DNA from: Bacteroidales bacterium UBA1253
GTDB taxonomy: Bacteria; Bacteroidota; Bacteroidia; Bacteroidales; Paludibacteraceae
DNA: 22,071 nt
Direction of reading: 5' to 3'
NCBI GenBank assembly: GCA_002308815.1
Contig: DBVX01000097.1
Location: 1,136-23,206 of the forward strand
This document shows, piece by piece, positions 8,670-15,572 of this stretch. The notes under the pieces were generated by a model that saw only the letters and a list, made by a program, of their open reading frames with translations, had not been told where the DNA came from and searched no databases. The position numbers were made by a program, and so were the translations under genes. The stretch's first letter is position 1. Every line of letters begins with the position of its first letter.

Positions 8670-8704
8670 AAGAAGTTGGAAAGTTGATAGTGGAAAGTGG
8701 AAAG
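8655..8704 (+). repeat. Degenerate GAAAGTTG/GAAAGTGG short repeats after nusB
   Basis: The tract GAAGTTGAAAGTTGAAAG continues with AAGTTGGAAAGTTGATAG and TGGAAAGTGGAAAG. It is purine-rich, periodic at 7-9 nt, and begins inside the last codons of nusB, supplying its TGA stop. Similar GAAAGTTGAAAG tracts are common in Bacteroidetes intergenic DNA. No function can be read from it. Confidence 0.7.
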
Positions 8705-8706
8705 AC

Positions 8707-8725
8707 CGCAGGCAGGATGCCTGCG
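8707..8725. repeat. REP-like perfect palindrome between nusB and yajC
   Basis: CGCAGGCA (8707-8714), loop GGA, then TGCCTGCG (8718-8725) make an 8-bp perfect GC-rich hairpin. It is not followed by a T tract (next bases TACC), so it is unlikely to be an ordinary terminator. It looks like a single copy of a dispersed palindromic element and may stabilise or partly attenuate the nusB-yajC transcript. Confidence 0.6.
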
Positions 8726-8763
8726 TACCAATGTCAAAAACAAACTAAAAAATCAAGAATACT

Positions 8764-9096
8764 ATGCTGAACGTTATTTTATTGCAGGCGGCCGGTGGTG
8801 CTGCTCAAGGACAGGGAAGTTCGTGGAGCTTCTGGATTATGATGATTCTCATCTTTGTCGTGTTCTATTTCTTTATGATCCGTCCGCAGACGAAGAAGCA
8901 GAAAGAGCTTCAGAAGCAGCGCGAGGCGATGAAGAAAGGCGACAAGGTGGTGACCGCCGGTGGCATCTACGGCATCATCAAGGAGGCTGGCGACTCGCAT
9001 TTCCTTATTGAGATCAGTAAGGACGTGGTTATCAAGGTGGACAAGGGCAGCGTCTATGCCTCCGCCGAGGACGCGCAGACCGAAGAGAAGAAATAA
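8764..9096 (+). CDS. yajC: Sec translocon accessory subunit YajC
   Basis: The 110-residue protein has one transmembrane helix (about 20-39, SFWIMMILIFVVFYFFMI) followed directly by the family signature IRPQTKKQKE and the soluble domain with MKKGDKVVTAGGIYGII and VIKVDKGSV. YajC associates with SecDF and SecYEG at the inner membrane and supports protein export. Length and motif order are normal for the family. The stop is 6 nt before the GTG start of the ybbR-like gene, so the two are probably co-translated. The nusB-yajC-ybbR order is common in Bacteroidales. Confidence 0.95.
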   Translation: MLNVILLQAAGGAAQGQGSSWSFWIMMILIFVVFYFFMIRPQTKKQKELQKQREAMKKGDKVVTAGGIYGIIKEAGDSHFLIEISKDVVIKVDKGSVYASAEDAQTEEKK

Positions 9097-9102
9097 GCGG
9101 CT

Positions 9103-9528
9103 GTGAAATGGAGCAAGGACATACTGACCTACCTGCTGTTTGTGGCGTTCGCCTTCCTTATATGGTGGACGAACGCATGGCACAACAGTGAGTCGGGTCA
9201 CGAAAACAGTCAGCTGGTTCAGTCGTCCGGCAACTTGGGCGAGGAAAGCCGGCTGATGATGACGGAGAAGATGTTCGAGCTTCCGATTGAAGTGACCGGC
9301 GTACCGCAGGGCAAGAGTGTGCGCGTCTTTCCGGGCAAGGCGGAGGTCTATGTCCGGGTACGCATGAAAGATTACGAGGAACTGCAGAAAGAGGATTACC
9401 GCGTGTGGTGCACCTACCCTGTGACCCAGACGGATGTGCTGGTACTCCATGTGGATGCCAACGAGACCAAGTCGCTGAGCATACGCGTTGAGCCGGAAGA
9501 GGTGGAATACCTTGTTGAAGAGAATTGA
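9103..9528 (+). CDS. Short YbbR-like membrane-anchored protein, GTG start
   Basis: The 141-residue protein has an N-terminal helix (about 7-23, ILTYLLFVAFAFLIWW) and a periplasmic region. Its C-terminal part (VFPGKAEVYVRVRMKDYEEL to VEPEEVEYLVEE) matches the end of Bacteroidetes YbbR-like proteins. Members I recall are about 300 residues or more with two or more YbbR repeats, so this copy seems to have only one. The GTG at 9103 fits because it lies 6 nt after yajC and directly precedes the KWSKDI lead-in to the helix. The stop TGA (9526-9528) lies in a TTGAAGATT direct repeat. YbbR-type proteins (CdaR in Firmicutes) modulate diadenylate cyclase; whether that applies here is unknown. Confidence 0.75.
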   Translation: MKWSKDILTYLLFVAFAFLIWWTNAWHNSESGHENSQLVQSSGNLGEESRLMMTEKMFELPIEVTGVPQGKSVRVFPGKAEVYVRVRMKDYEELQKEDYRVWCTYPVTQTDVLVLHVDANETKSLSIRVEPEEVEYLVEEN

Positions 9529-9557
9529 AGATTTAACGATTTGAAGATTGCGGATTG
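9525..9557 (+). repeat. TTGAAGATT direct repeat spanning the ybbR stop
   Basis: TTGAAGATT occurs at 9525-9533 and again at 9541-9549, followed by a partial copy (CGGATTG). The first copy contains the TGA stop of the ybbR-like gene. The 55-nt AT-rich spacer up to 9583 shows no promoter match. It is the second spacer in this unit built of degenerate short repeats. Confidence 0.6.
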
Positions 9558-9583
9558 CTCATTAAAAGATTGGCTTTACTGCT

Positions 9584-10732
9584 ATGCGAAAGATACAGAT
9601 GGTTGACCTGCAGACGCAATATCTGCAAATCAAGGCAGATATAGACAGCGGAATACAGGAAGTGATTGACAGCGCGGCGTTTGTGAAGGGGAAGAAGGTA
9701 ACCGACTTTGCCGCACACCTTCAGTCGTACACAGGAGCGAAGCACGTCATTCCTGTCGGCAACGGCACGGATGCGCTACAGATTGCGCTGATGGCGTTGG
9801 GTCTGCAGCGAGGCGATGAGGTGATAACGCCGACCTTCACTTTCATAGCGACGGCGGAAGTGGTGGCGTTGCTCGGTCTGACACCGGTGGTTGTGGATGT
9901 GGACTGGGACACGATGAACATGGATACGGATGCCGTCCGCCGCGCCATCACTCCGAAGACGAAAGCGATAGTGCCTGTCCACCTGTTCGGTCAGTGCGCC
10001 GATATGGAGCCGCTGCTTCAGATTGCCCGCGAGAACAATCTATACGTTGTGGAGGATGCCTGTCAGGCGATTGGCGCACGGTACACGTTCCGCAACGGAC
10101 ATACCGCACAGGCAGGCACGATGGGCGAGATAGGCTGCACCAGTTTCTTTCCGAGCAAGAACTTGGGCTGCTACGGCGACGGCGGGGCACTATTCACCAA
10201 TGACGATGCGCTGGCTGACCGGATCCGCGCGATAGCCAACCACGGGATGGTGGTTCGCTACCACCACGACATGGTGGGCGTGAACAGCCGTCTGGACACC
10301 ATCCAAGCGGTGGTGTTGGATGCCAAACTGCCGCATCTGGACAAGTACACGGCAGCCCGTCAGACAGCAGCAGCATTCTACGACAACGCCTTCAGCGACA
10401 ACGCGGATTTGCTTGTTCCTTTCCGCGCCCCCTACTCCACCCATGTCTTCCACCAGTACACACTCCGTCTGAGCGGTCGTGTAGCTCCGCTCCGCAGCAA
10501 CATACAGGCACGGCTCGCGGAAAAAGGCATCCCCACGATGGTCTATTATCCAGTTCCCCTTCACCTGCAGAAAGCGTATAAGGACCCGCGTTACCGTGCG
10601 GGCGATTTTCCCGTGGCAGAGCGTCTGGCGGGCTGCGTGCTGAGTCTGCCCATGCACACCTGCCTTGACGGAGAGCAACTGGCATACATAACCGGCAATT
10701 TGCTGCAAACAATAGAGTTATGCAAGGGTTAA
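9584..10732 (+). CDS. DegT/DnrJ/EryC1/StrS PLP-dependent sugar aminotransferase
   Basis: The 382-residue protein is a complete fold-type I nucleotide-sugar aminotransferase. Visible motifs are VGNGTDALQIAL (58-69), the DEVITPTFTFIAT block (78-90), VEDACQAIGA with the PLP-ring Asp158, SFFPSKNLGCYGDGGA with the Schiff-base Lys192, and SRLDTIQAVVL. Such enzymes transfer an amino group from glutamate to a keto sugar on a UDP/dTDP carrier, supplying amino sugars for LPS or glycan synthesis. The sequence is nearest in feel to WbpE-type enzymes; PorR of Porphyromonas gingivalis, needed for A-LPS and type IX cargo anchoring, belongs to the same family. No other sugar gene is nearby, so the substrate cannot be assigned. 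The 3' end overlaps rpoN by 13 nt. Confidence 0.9.
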   Translation: MRKIQMVDLQTQYLQIKADIDSGIQEVIDSAAFVKGKKVTDFAAHLQSYTGAKHVIPVGNGTDALQIALMALGLQRGDEVITPTFTFIATAEVVALLGLTPVVVDVDWDTMNMDTDAVRRAITPKTKAIVPVHLFGQCADMEPLLQIARENNLYVVEDACQAIGARYTFRNGHTAQAGTMGEIGCTSFFPSKNLGCYGDGGALFTNDDALADRIRAIANHGMVVRYHHDMVGVNSRLDTIQAVVLDAKLPHLDKYTAARQTAAAFYDNAFSDNADLLVPFRAPYSTHVFHQYTLRLSGRVAPLRSNIQARLAEKGIPTMVYYPVPLHLQKAYKDPRYRAGDFPVAERLAGCVLSLPMHTCLDGEQLAYITGNLLQTIELCKG

Positions 10733-12189
10733 GCCTCTCCCAGTCGCTCAAACAGCAGCAGAAACTTTCGCCCGCACAGCTACAGGTGGTTCGGATGCTT
10801 GAGATTCCTTCCGTTGAGTTACAGCAGCGTATCAATGAGGAATTGCAGGATAACCCCGCCCTCGAAGAGGGGAAGGAGGAAACCGGCAGCGAGTTCGACA
10901 GCGAGGGTTTGGAGCAAGATGCGGACGACAGCCGTGAATACGACAACCCGCTCCAGAACGAGGATTTCAATTACGACGACTATGTGAACGACGATGAAAC
11001 ACCCGACTATCGCGGTGCGGGTATGGCATCCGGTCAGACGGAGGCGGCGGAGATACCCGTTACGGCAGGCACGAGTTTCGGCGAATACCTGAAGAGTCAG
11101 GTCTATCTGACCCACATGACCAAGCCGGAACGGCATATCGCCAAGTTCGTGGTGTGGAATATAGACGACAACGGCTATCTGCCCCGAACAGCAGAGGAGT
11201 TGTGTGATGATTTGGCATTCCGCGAAGGTCTGACTGTAAGCGAGGATAAGATGAGGGAAATCATTAGCGAGATACAGACTTTCGATCCGCCTGGCGTAGG
11301 GGCATACGATCTGCAGGAGTGCCTGCTCATCCAACTTCGCCAGAAACCTTCCACCCCCGCCATAGAGAAAGCGATGACGATTATCGAACACGATTTTGAC
11401 AATTTTTCCCACCGGCGTTTAGACCGGATACGGCAGATATGGGGTATGAGCGACGTGGATATCAAAGCCGTACTGCATGAGGTAAGCCAACTCAATCCCA
11501 AGCCGGGAAGCGCGTGGACAGGAACAGTGTACGAACGCCAACAGACGACCGTCATTCCCGACTTTATCGTTACCTCTGCGGATAGCGAACTGACGATACA
11601 GATGAATCAGGGCGACATACCCGACCTGCGGGTGAACGATTCGTACAACAAAATGTATGCGGATTTTTCCGATGCCAAAACAGCCAAACAAAAAGAAACA
11701 CTGCGTTTTGTGAAGCAGAAGATTGACTCCGCACGCTGGTTCATCGATGCCATCCGCCAGCGCAACGAGACACTGATGCGCGTAATGGGTGCCATCGTGC
11801 AGGCGCAACGGAGTTTCTTTGAGCAGGGCGACCCATCCTCGCTGCGTCCGATGGTGCTGCAGGAGATTGCTGAAAAGACGGGCTATGACGTGAGTACCAT
11901 ATCGCGAGTGAGCAACTCCAAGTACGTGCAAACCGACTTCGGTGTCTTTCCTGTCAAGTACTTTTTCACCGACCGTATGACCACCACGGCCGGCGATGAA
12001 ATCAGCAACGAGGAGGTCAAGAAGAACCTCCGCGAACTGATAGACAACGAGGACAAGCGGCATCCGATGACAGACCTTCAGGTGGTTGATGAGATGCAGA
12101 AACGCGGTTACGCAATCGCGCGCCGCACCGTGGCGAAATACCGCGAACTGTACGGCATTCCTGTGGCGCGGCTCAGAAAGGAGATATGA
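10720..12189 (+). CDS. rpoN: RNA polymerase sigma-54 factor RpoN
   Basis: The 489-residue protein shows the full sigma-54 layout. Region I, which contacts activator ATPases, is Gln/Leu-rich at 1-50 (SLSQSLKQQQKLSP ... LQDNPALEEG). Acidic region II is at about 51-105. The core-binding region begins near 118. A helix-turn-helix is at about 377-405 (EIAEKTGYDVSTISRVSNSK). The RpoN box ARRTVAKYRE (467-476) recognises the -24 promoter element. Sigma-54 needs an AAA+ enhancer-binding protein, and none is encoded in this window. The start at 10720 gives the exact region I beginning and overlaps the aminotransferase gene; the 3' end overlaps the PAP2 gene by ATGA. Sigma-54 is therefore made from the same message as envelope genes. 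Confidence 0.96.
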   Translation: MQGLSLSQSLKQQQKLSPAQLQVVRMLEIPSVELQQRINEELQDNPALEEGKEETGSEFDSEGLEQDADDSREYDNPLQNEDFNYDDYVNDDETPDYRGAGMASGQTEAAEIPVTAGTSFGEYLKSQVYLTHMTKPERHIAKFVVWNIDDNGYLPRTAEELCDDLAFREGLTVSEDKMREIISEIQTFDPPGVGAYDLQECLLIQLRQKPSTPAIEKAMTIIEHDFDNFSHRRLDRIRQIWGMSDVDIKAVLHEVSQLNPKPGSAWTGTVYERQQTTVIPDFIVTSADSELTIQMNQGDIPDLRVNDSYNKMYADFSDAKTAKQKETLRFVKQKIDSARWFIDAIRQRNETLMRVMGAIVQAQRSFFEQGDPSSLRPMVLQEIAEKTGYDVSTISRVSNSKYVQTDFGVFPVKYFFTDRMTTTAGDEISNEEVKKNLRELIDNEDKRHPMTDLQVVDEMQKRGYAIARRTVAKYRELYGIPVARLRKEI

Positions 12190-12833
12190 TGTCACGCGGA
12201 TTGTCCTACTATCTGTCACTATTCGTGAGCGTGGTTTTCCACCCGCTGCTGATGCCCTTTGACGGAATCTTCACGCTGATTCTGTCCATTTACCTGTCGG
12301 AAGACACTAACCGCTATCTGATGGCTTCCGTATTGGGCGCGATAATACGTGTAACGATGCTCTGGACCTTTACTATTCCTATGCTGTTCATACTGTTTCT
12401 GCTCGTTATAGGTCGCGTTACCTCATTGCGTATGCCGGAACAAAGCGAGCGTTCCCTGCCCTATCTTGTCAGTTCAATATGCTATATCGTATGGTGCGCC
12501 AAACTGTTTGCGGCCCGCGTACCGCATGAGTGGCTGCTTATCGCCATAGGCGGTACAATGGCGTTGCTTACGGTAGCGACCGTCAATCGCCGGTGGAAGA
12601 TTTCCGCCCATGCCGCAGGTGTCGGCGGCTGGCTTGGAAGCGTTCTGGCGTATGCTGTGGTAAGCGGCTGGTTCTCATGGACGCTGCCCCTTGCGGTGAC
12701 GTTCATCACCATTGCGGTTATGTGGGCGCGCATCCGCCTTGACAGCCACACTCCGCTTCAGGTGACAGCAGGATGGATGACGGGGCTGCTGTGTACGTTG
12801 CTACCGATATATATTTATACTCTAACCATTTAG
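12186..12833 (+). CDS. PAP2-superfamily membrane phosphatase
   Basis: The 215-residue protein has about six hydrophobic helices. PAP2 catalytic motifs can be traced: motif 1-like RMPEQSERSLPY (82-93), motif 2 KISAHA (138-143, Ser140 and catalytic His142 in place of the usual PSGH), and motif 3 ARIRLDSHTP with Arg182 and His188 in the R-x5-H spacing. The final Asp of motif 3 is Gln192, a substitution I believe occurs in Bacteroidetes homologues. The family dephosphorylates phosphatidic acid, undecaprenyl pyrophosphate, phosphatidylglycerophosphate or lipid A at the membrane; the substrate here is open. Start and rpoN stop share ATGA (12186-12189), and the DUF4105 gene starts 4 nt after the stop. 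Confidence 0.83.
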   Translation: MMSRGLSYYLSLFVSVVFHPLLMPFDGIFTLILSIYLSEDTNRYLMASVLGAIIRVTMLWTFTIPMLFILFLLVIGRVTSLRMPEQSERSLPYLVSSICYIVWCAKLFAARVPHEWLLIAIGGTMALLTVATVNRRWKISAHAAGVGGWLGSVLAYAVVSGWFSWTLPLAVTFITIAVMWARIRLDSHTPLQVTAGWMTGLLCTLLPIYIYTLTI

Positions 12834-12837
12834 TCGG

Positions 12838-13785
12838 ATGTTCAAACTACTGGCTATCTATATATCGCTTCTGACATGCTCGCCCGGCGAGGAGATGTAC
12901 GCCCGATATGGGCATACCGCCATCAGGCTGCTGGATACGGAGGCAAAGATTGACTGGTGCTTCAACTACGGCACCTTCTCTTTCAACTCGGGCAATTTCT
13001 ACTGGAACTTCGTCCGGGGTGAAACCTACTACCAACTTTCCGTGGAGCCTGCGGAAGATTTCTTTTCGGATTACGCGGAAGAGGGACGCGGGGTCTATGA
13101 ACAGAGGCTCAATCTGACCGAAGAGCAATCCGTCAGGATGCGCAACGCGCTTCTCAAAAACTGCAGACCGGAAAACCGCGAGTACCTGTACAATTTTGTT
13201 TTCGACAACTGTGCAACGCGTCCGTACTATCTGATTAAGAGCATTGTGGGAGAAGATCTGCCTTCCACCTACCAAGGTTGGGAAGGACGCGCATACCGCG
13301 ACTTTATCCGGCATTACACCCGTCCTAACAGCGTTATGGACTTTCTTACCAATATGATTTTCGGACGAAGGGCAGACGTGGCGATGCACGGTGAACAGCG
13401 GCTGTTCCTTCCGGAGGAACTGATGTTCTATCTGAGTGAAGCACGGCTGAAAAACGGCGAACGGCTTGTCTTAGACGAAAACATACGCCCATTCGCAATC
13501 AGATCTGTCAGTTGGTGGGAAAGTGTCTATACCTATCTTGCGCTTGTGGTTCTGCTGATGGTGGCGCTGGGTTGGTTCGATGCCCGCAAAGGCAGGATGA
13601 CCAAAGCTGCAGACATTATTTTATGCGTTATTTATGCACTATTGATAGCCATTGTGGTCTTTCTTACATACTTCTCCATTCACCCGATGGTGGGTTGGAA
13701 CTGGCGGCTGATGGTCTTTCCAGTTCTCTGGATAGTGTTCCGATTTGGCAGTTACAAGTATTTTCAAAAGCAATGCATACACTGA
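12838..13785 (+). CDS. lnb: DUF4105 protein, probable lipoprotein N-acyltransferase Lnb
   Basis: The 315-residue protein matches the DUF4105 (Lnb N-terminal periplasmic) family: SLLTCSPGEEMYARYGHTA near the start, FNYGTFSFNSGNFYW, FVRGETYYQLS, YEQRLNLT and YNFVFDNCATRPYYL. His26 and Cys125 (DNC, 123-125) are the evident catalytic pair of a papain-like thiol fold. Three helices follow at about 228-246, 255-280 and 286-306. From memory, Lnb was identified in Bacteroides thetaiotaomicron as the enzyme that N-acylates lipoprotein N-terminal cysteines in place of Lnt. The usual cleavable signal peptide is nearly absent: only MFKLLAIYI precedes the conserved SLLTCSPGEE, and an in-frame TAA at 12823-12825 excludes an upstream start. 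The 3' end overlaps the next gene by 13 nt. Confidence 0.77.
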   Translation: MFKLLAIYISLLTCSPGEEMYARYGHTAIRLLDTEAKIDWCFNYGTFSFNSGNFYWNFVRGETYYQLSVEPAEDFFSDYAEEGRGVYEQRLNLTEEQSVRMRNALLKNCRPENREYLYNFVFDNCATRPYYLIKSIVGEDLPSTYQGWEGRAYRDFIRHYTRPNSVMDFLTNMIFGRRADVAMHGEQRLFLPEELMFYLSEARLKNGERLVLDENIRPFAIRSVSWWESVYTYLALVVLLMVALGWFDARKGRMTKAADIILCVIYALLIAIVVFLTYFSIHPMVGWNWRLMVFPVLWIVFRFGSYKYFQKQCIH

Positions 13786-15137
13786 AGACACACATTCTTG
13801 CCTTTTTTCTGCTGGCCGTCATGACCATTAGCGCCACTCCCCGTCTGACGGTAGTGATAGCCGTTGACGGCCTTCGGACGGACAATATGGAATACATGCG
13901 CAACTACTGGCTCCCTGGCGGATTGCGCGCCTTGCAGGAAGAGGCCAGACAGTCGCAACTCACTTTCGATTTCAACGTACAGGGAGACGACGAGACACTG
14001 GCGACCCTGCTGACCGGCGTACAGCCTTCCGTACACGGACTAAGTCTCAACCGATTCTTTTCGCGCAAAGACCAATCGGTTCATTCCTTTTTCGAGGACA
14101 AGACGGAGCAGGGAATCGGCACCAAAGAGCAGGTGTCGCTCAAAAATATGCCGGTGCCGACTCTGGCTGACATGTTCCGTCTGCGCTACGGCAAGTTCAC
14201 GAAGATTTACGCCGTCGGTCTGCAACCATCCTCCACTCTGTTGCTCGCGGGTCACAGCGCGAACGGTTGCTGCTGGTTGGACCACGACAGCCGGAAGTGG
14301 GTGACTACCACCTATTACCCCATGGGACTGCCGGCTGAAGCGGATGCGGAAAACATAAGCGGGCGAAAGGAAGACAACCACGAAATGCCCAAGTGCAACT
14401 CGATGGCGGTTGATCTGGCACTCCGTATTCAGGAGAATCAGCAGTTGGGAAAAGACGATACGCCCGACCTGCTTCTGCTACAGTGCAGCGTATTGCAACC
14501 ATCCGCCACAACCGACTGCATACAAGGCAACGTTGAGGAAGACACGCATCAGGCTCTGAACCAGTATCTCGGTTTTCTTTTCGAACAATTGCAGAAACGT
14601 GTCGGCAGGATGAACGTGCAGTTCTTGGTTATGGGCATCCCCCGTCACGGACAGTCGGCGGGGCAGATGGAAAGCGTGGGTATTCCTATCCGCTCGTTCA
14701 ATCTCAGTCGCGCCGCCGCCCTCACGTCCGTTTACCTGATGGCGATCTACGGATACGAGCGGTGGATTGAAGGCAATTACGGTCAGTCGGTGTACCTGAA
14801 CCGCACTCTGATTGAGGAGAAAGGACTTGACATCCAGAAGATACAGCGGCAGGTGGCTGACTTTCTGATGGATTTTGACGGTGTGCAGGCCGCCTATCCA
14901 CGCCATGAGGCGTTGATGGTTCCCGAACTGACAAGAGGTCTTGCCAAAGCCTGTATGGGGGATGTGGTGGTGTGCCTCCAACCTGTCTGGCGGATGATGG
15001 AGGACGAGGAAAAAGAAACAGACCACGTGATTGACAGCCTGCCGGACGCTCCGCTATACCTGCTTAGCCACGATGAAAAAGCTGAACTGCCGAATCCGAT
15101 GCGTGCTGTCAGTCTTATTCATCTGTTGCTTCAATAA
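13773..15137 (+). CDS. Exported alkaline-phosphatase-fold protein, likely degenerate active site
   Basis: The ATG at 13773 gives a 454-residue protein with a signal peptide (LAFFLLAVMTISA, cleavage near residue 21). An earlier in-frame ATG at 13512 would run antiparallel to nothing but inside the DUF4105 gene and would bury this signal, so I reject it. The N-terminal block VVIAVDGLRTDNMEYMRNYW (27-46) and the TLLTGVQPSVHGL block (78-90) are those of PafA/phosphodiesterase-type alkaline phosphatases. Asp32 and a Thr near 75-81 could be the first metal ligand and nucleophile. The D-x3-H site expected after DLLLLQ (232-249) is missing, and the usual ADHG is PRHG (290-293), losing an Asp. It may be a non-catalytic relative. 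It overlaps the lnb-like gene by 13 nt, implying a linked role in the periplasm. Confidence 0.75.
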   Translation: MHTLKTHILAFFLLAVMTISATPRLTVVIAVDGLRTDNMEYMRNYWLPGGLRALQEEARQSQLTFDFNVQGDDETLATLLTGVQPSVHGLSLNRFFSRKDQSVHSFFEDKTEQGIGTKEQVSLKNMPVPTLADMFRLRYGKFTKIYAVGLQPSSTLLLAGHSANGCCWLDHDSRKWVTTTYYPMGLPAEADAENISGRKEDNHEMPKCNSMAVDLALRIQENQQLGKDDTPDLLLLQCSVLQPSATTDCIQGNVEEDTHQALNQYLGFLFEQLQKRVGRMNVQFLVMGIPRHGQSAGQMESVGIPIRSFNLSRAAALTSVYLMAIYGYERWIEGNYGQSVYLNRTLIEEKGLDIQKIQRQVADFLMDFDGVQAAYPRHEALMVPELTRGLAKACMGDVVVCLQPVWRMMEDEEKETDHVIDSLPDAPLYLLSHDEKAELPNPMRAVSLIHLLLQ

Positions 15138-15158
15138 ACATTAATAAATCATTACTGT

Positions 15159-15572
15159 ATGCTGTTTTACGAAATCAAAATCACCTACCAACGTCAGACA
15201 GGCGAGAGCAATCCCTCTTCTGTCAAGGAGACGTATCTTGTGGAGGGTCTGACCATCGCCGATGTGGAGAACCGTCTGATGGACGAGTTGCGTCCGTATA
15301 TGTTCGGCGACACGGAGGTTCCCAGCTGCAAAAAGGCGCAGTTCTACGACATCATCCCCTCGCCGGAAGGCGACCGCTGGTTCAAGGCGCGTGTGGAGAT
15401 GATCACCATTGACGACAGCGGCAAGGAGAAGCGCAAGGGGGTTTCCATTCTCATTGAGGCGGCAACGATAGACGATGCGATGCAGAACCTGCGCAAGCAA
15501 CTGAGCCATGTGGACTGCGAGGTGGTGAGCGTGACTCGTTCGCCGATTATGGAAGTCCTCCGCGCCGTATGA
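15159..15572 (+). CDS. DUF4494 family small cytoplasmic protein
   Basis: The 137-residue protein has the family layout: an N-terminal strand with aromatic residues (MLFYEIKITYQR), ETYLVEGLTIADVENRLMDEL, a YDIIPSPEGDRWFKARV segment, and a second alpha/beta repeat ending in TRSPIMEVL. DUF4494 is confined to Bacteroidetes as far as I know and has no assigned function. There is no signal peptide or membrane segment. Its TGA overlaps the ATG of the acyltransferase gene (15569-15572), which suggests translational coupling with glycine-lipid synthesis. Confidence 0.85.
   Translation: MLFYEIKITYQRQTGESNPSSVKETYLVEGLTIADVENRLMDELRPYMFGDTEVPSCKKAQFYDIIPSPEGDRWFKARVEMITIDDSGKEKRKGVSILIEAATIDDAMQNLRKQLSHVDCEVVSVTRSPIMEVLRAV

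Noticed and set aside
11419..12219. 266-codon minus-strand open frame
   Set aside because: Lies wholly opposite the conserved core and RpoN box of rpoN; no family resemblance.
13512..13772. Longer N-terminus for the phosphatase-like protein
   Set aside because: These codons lie inside the DUF4105 gene and would place the evident signal peptide in the middle of the protein.
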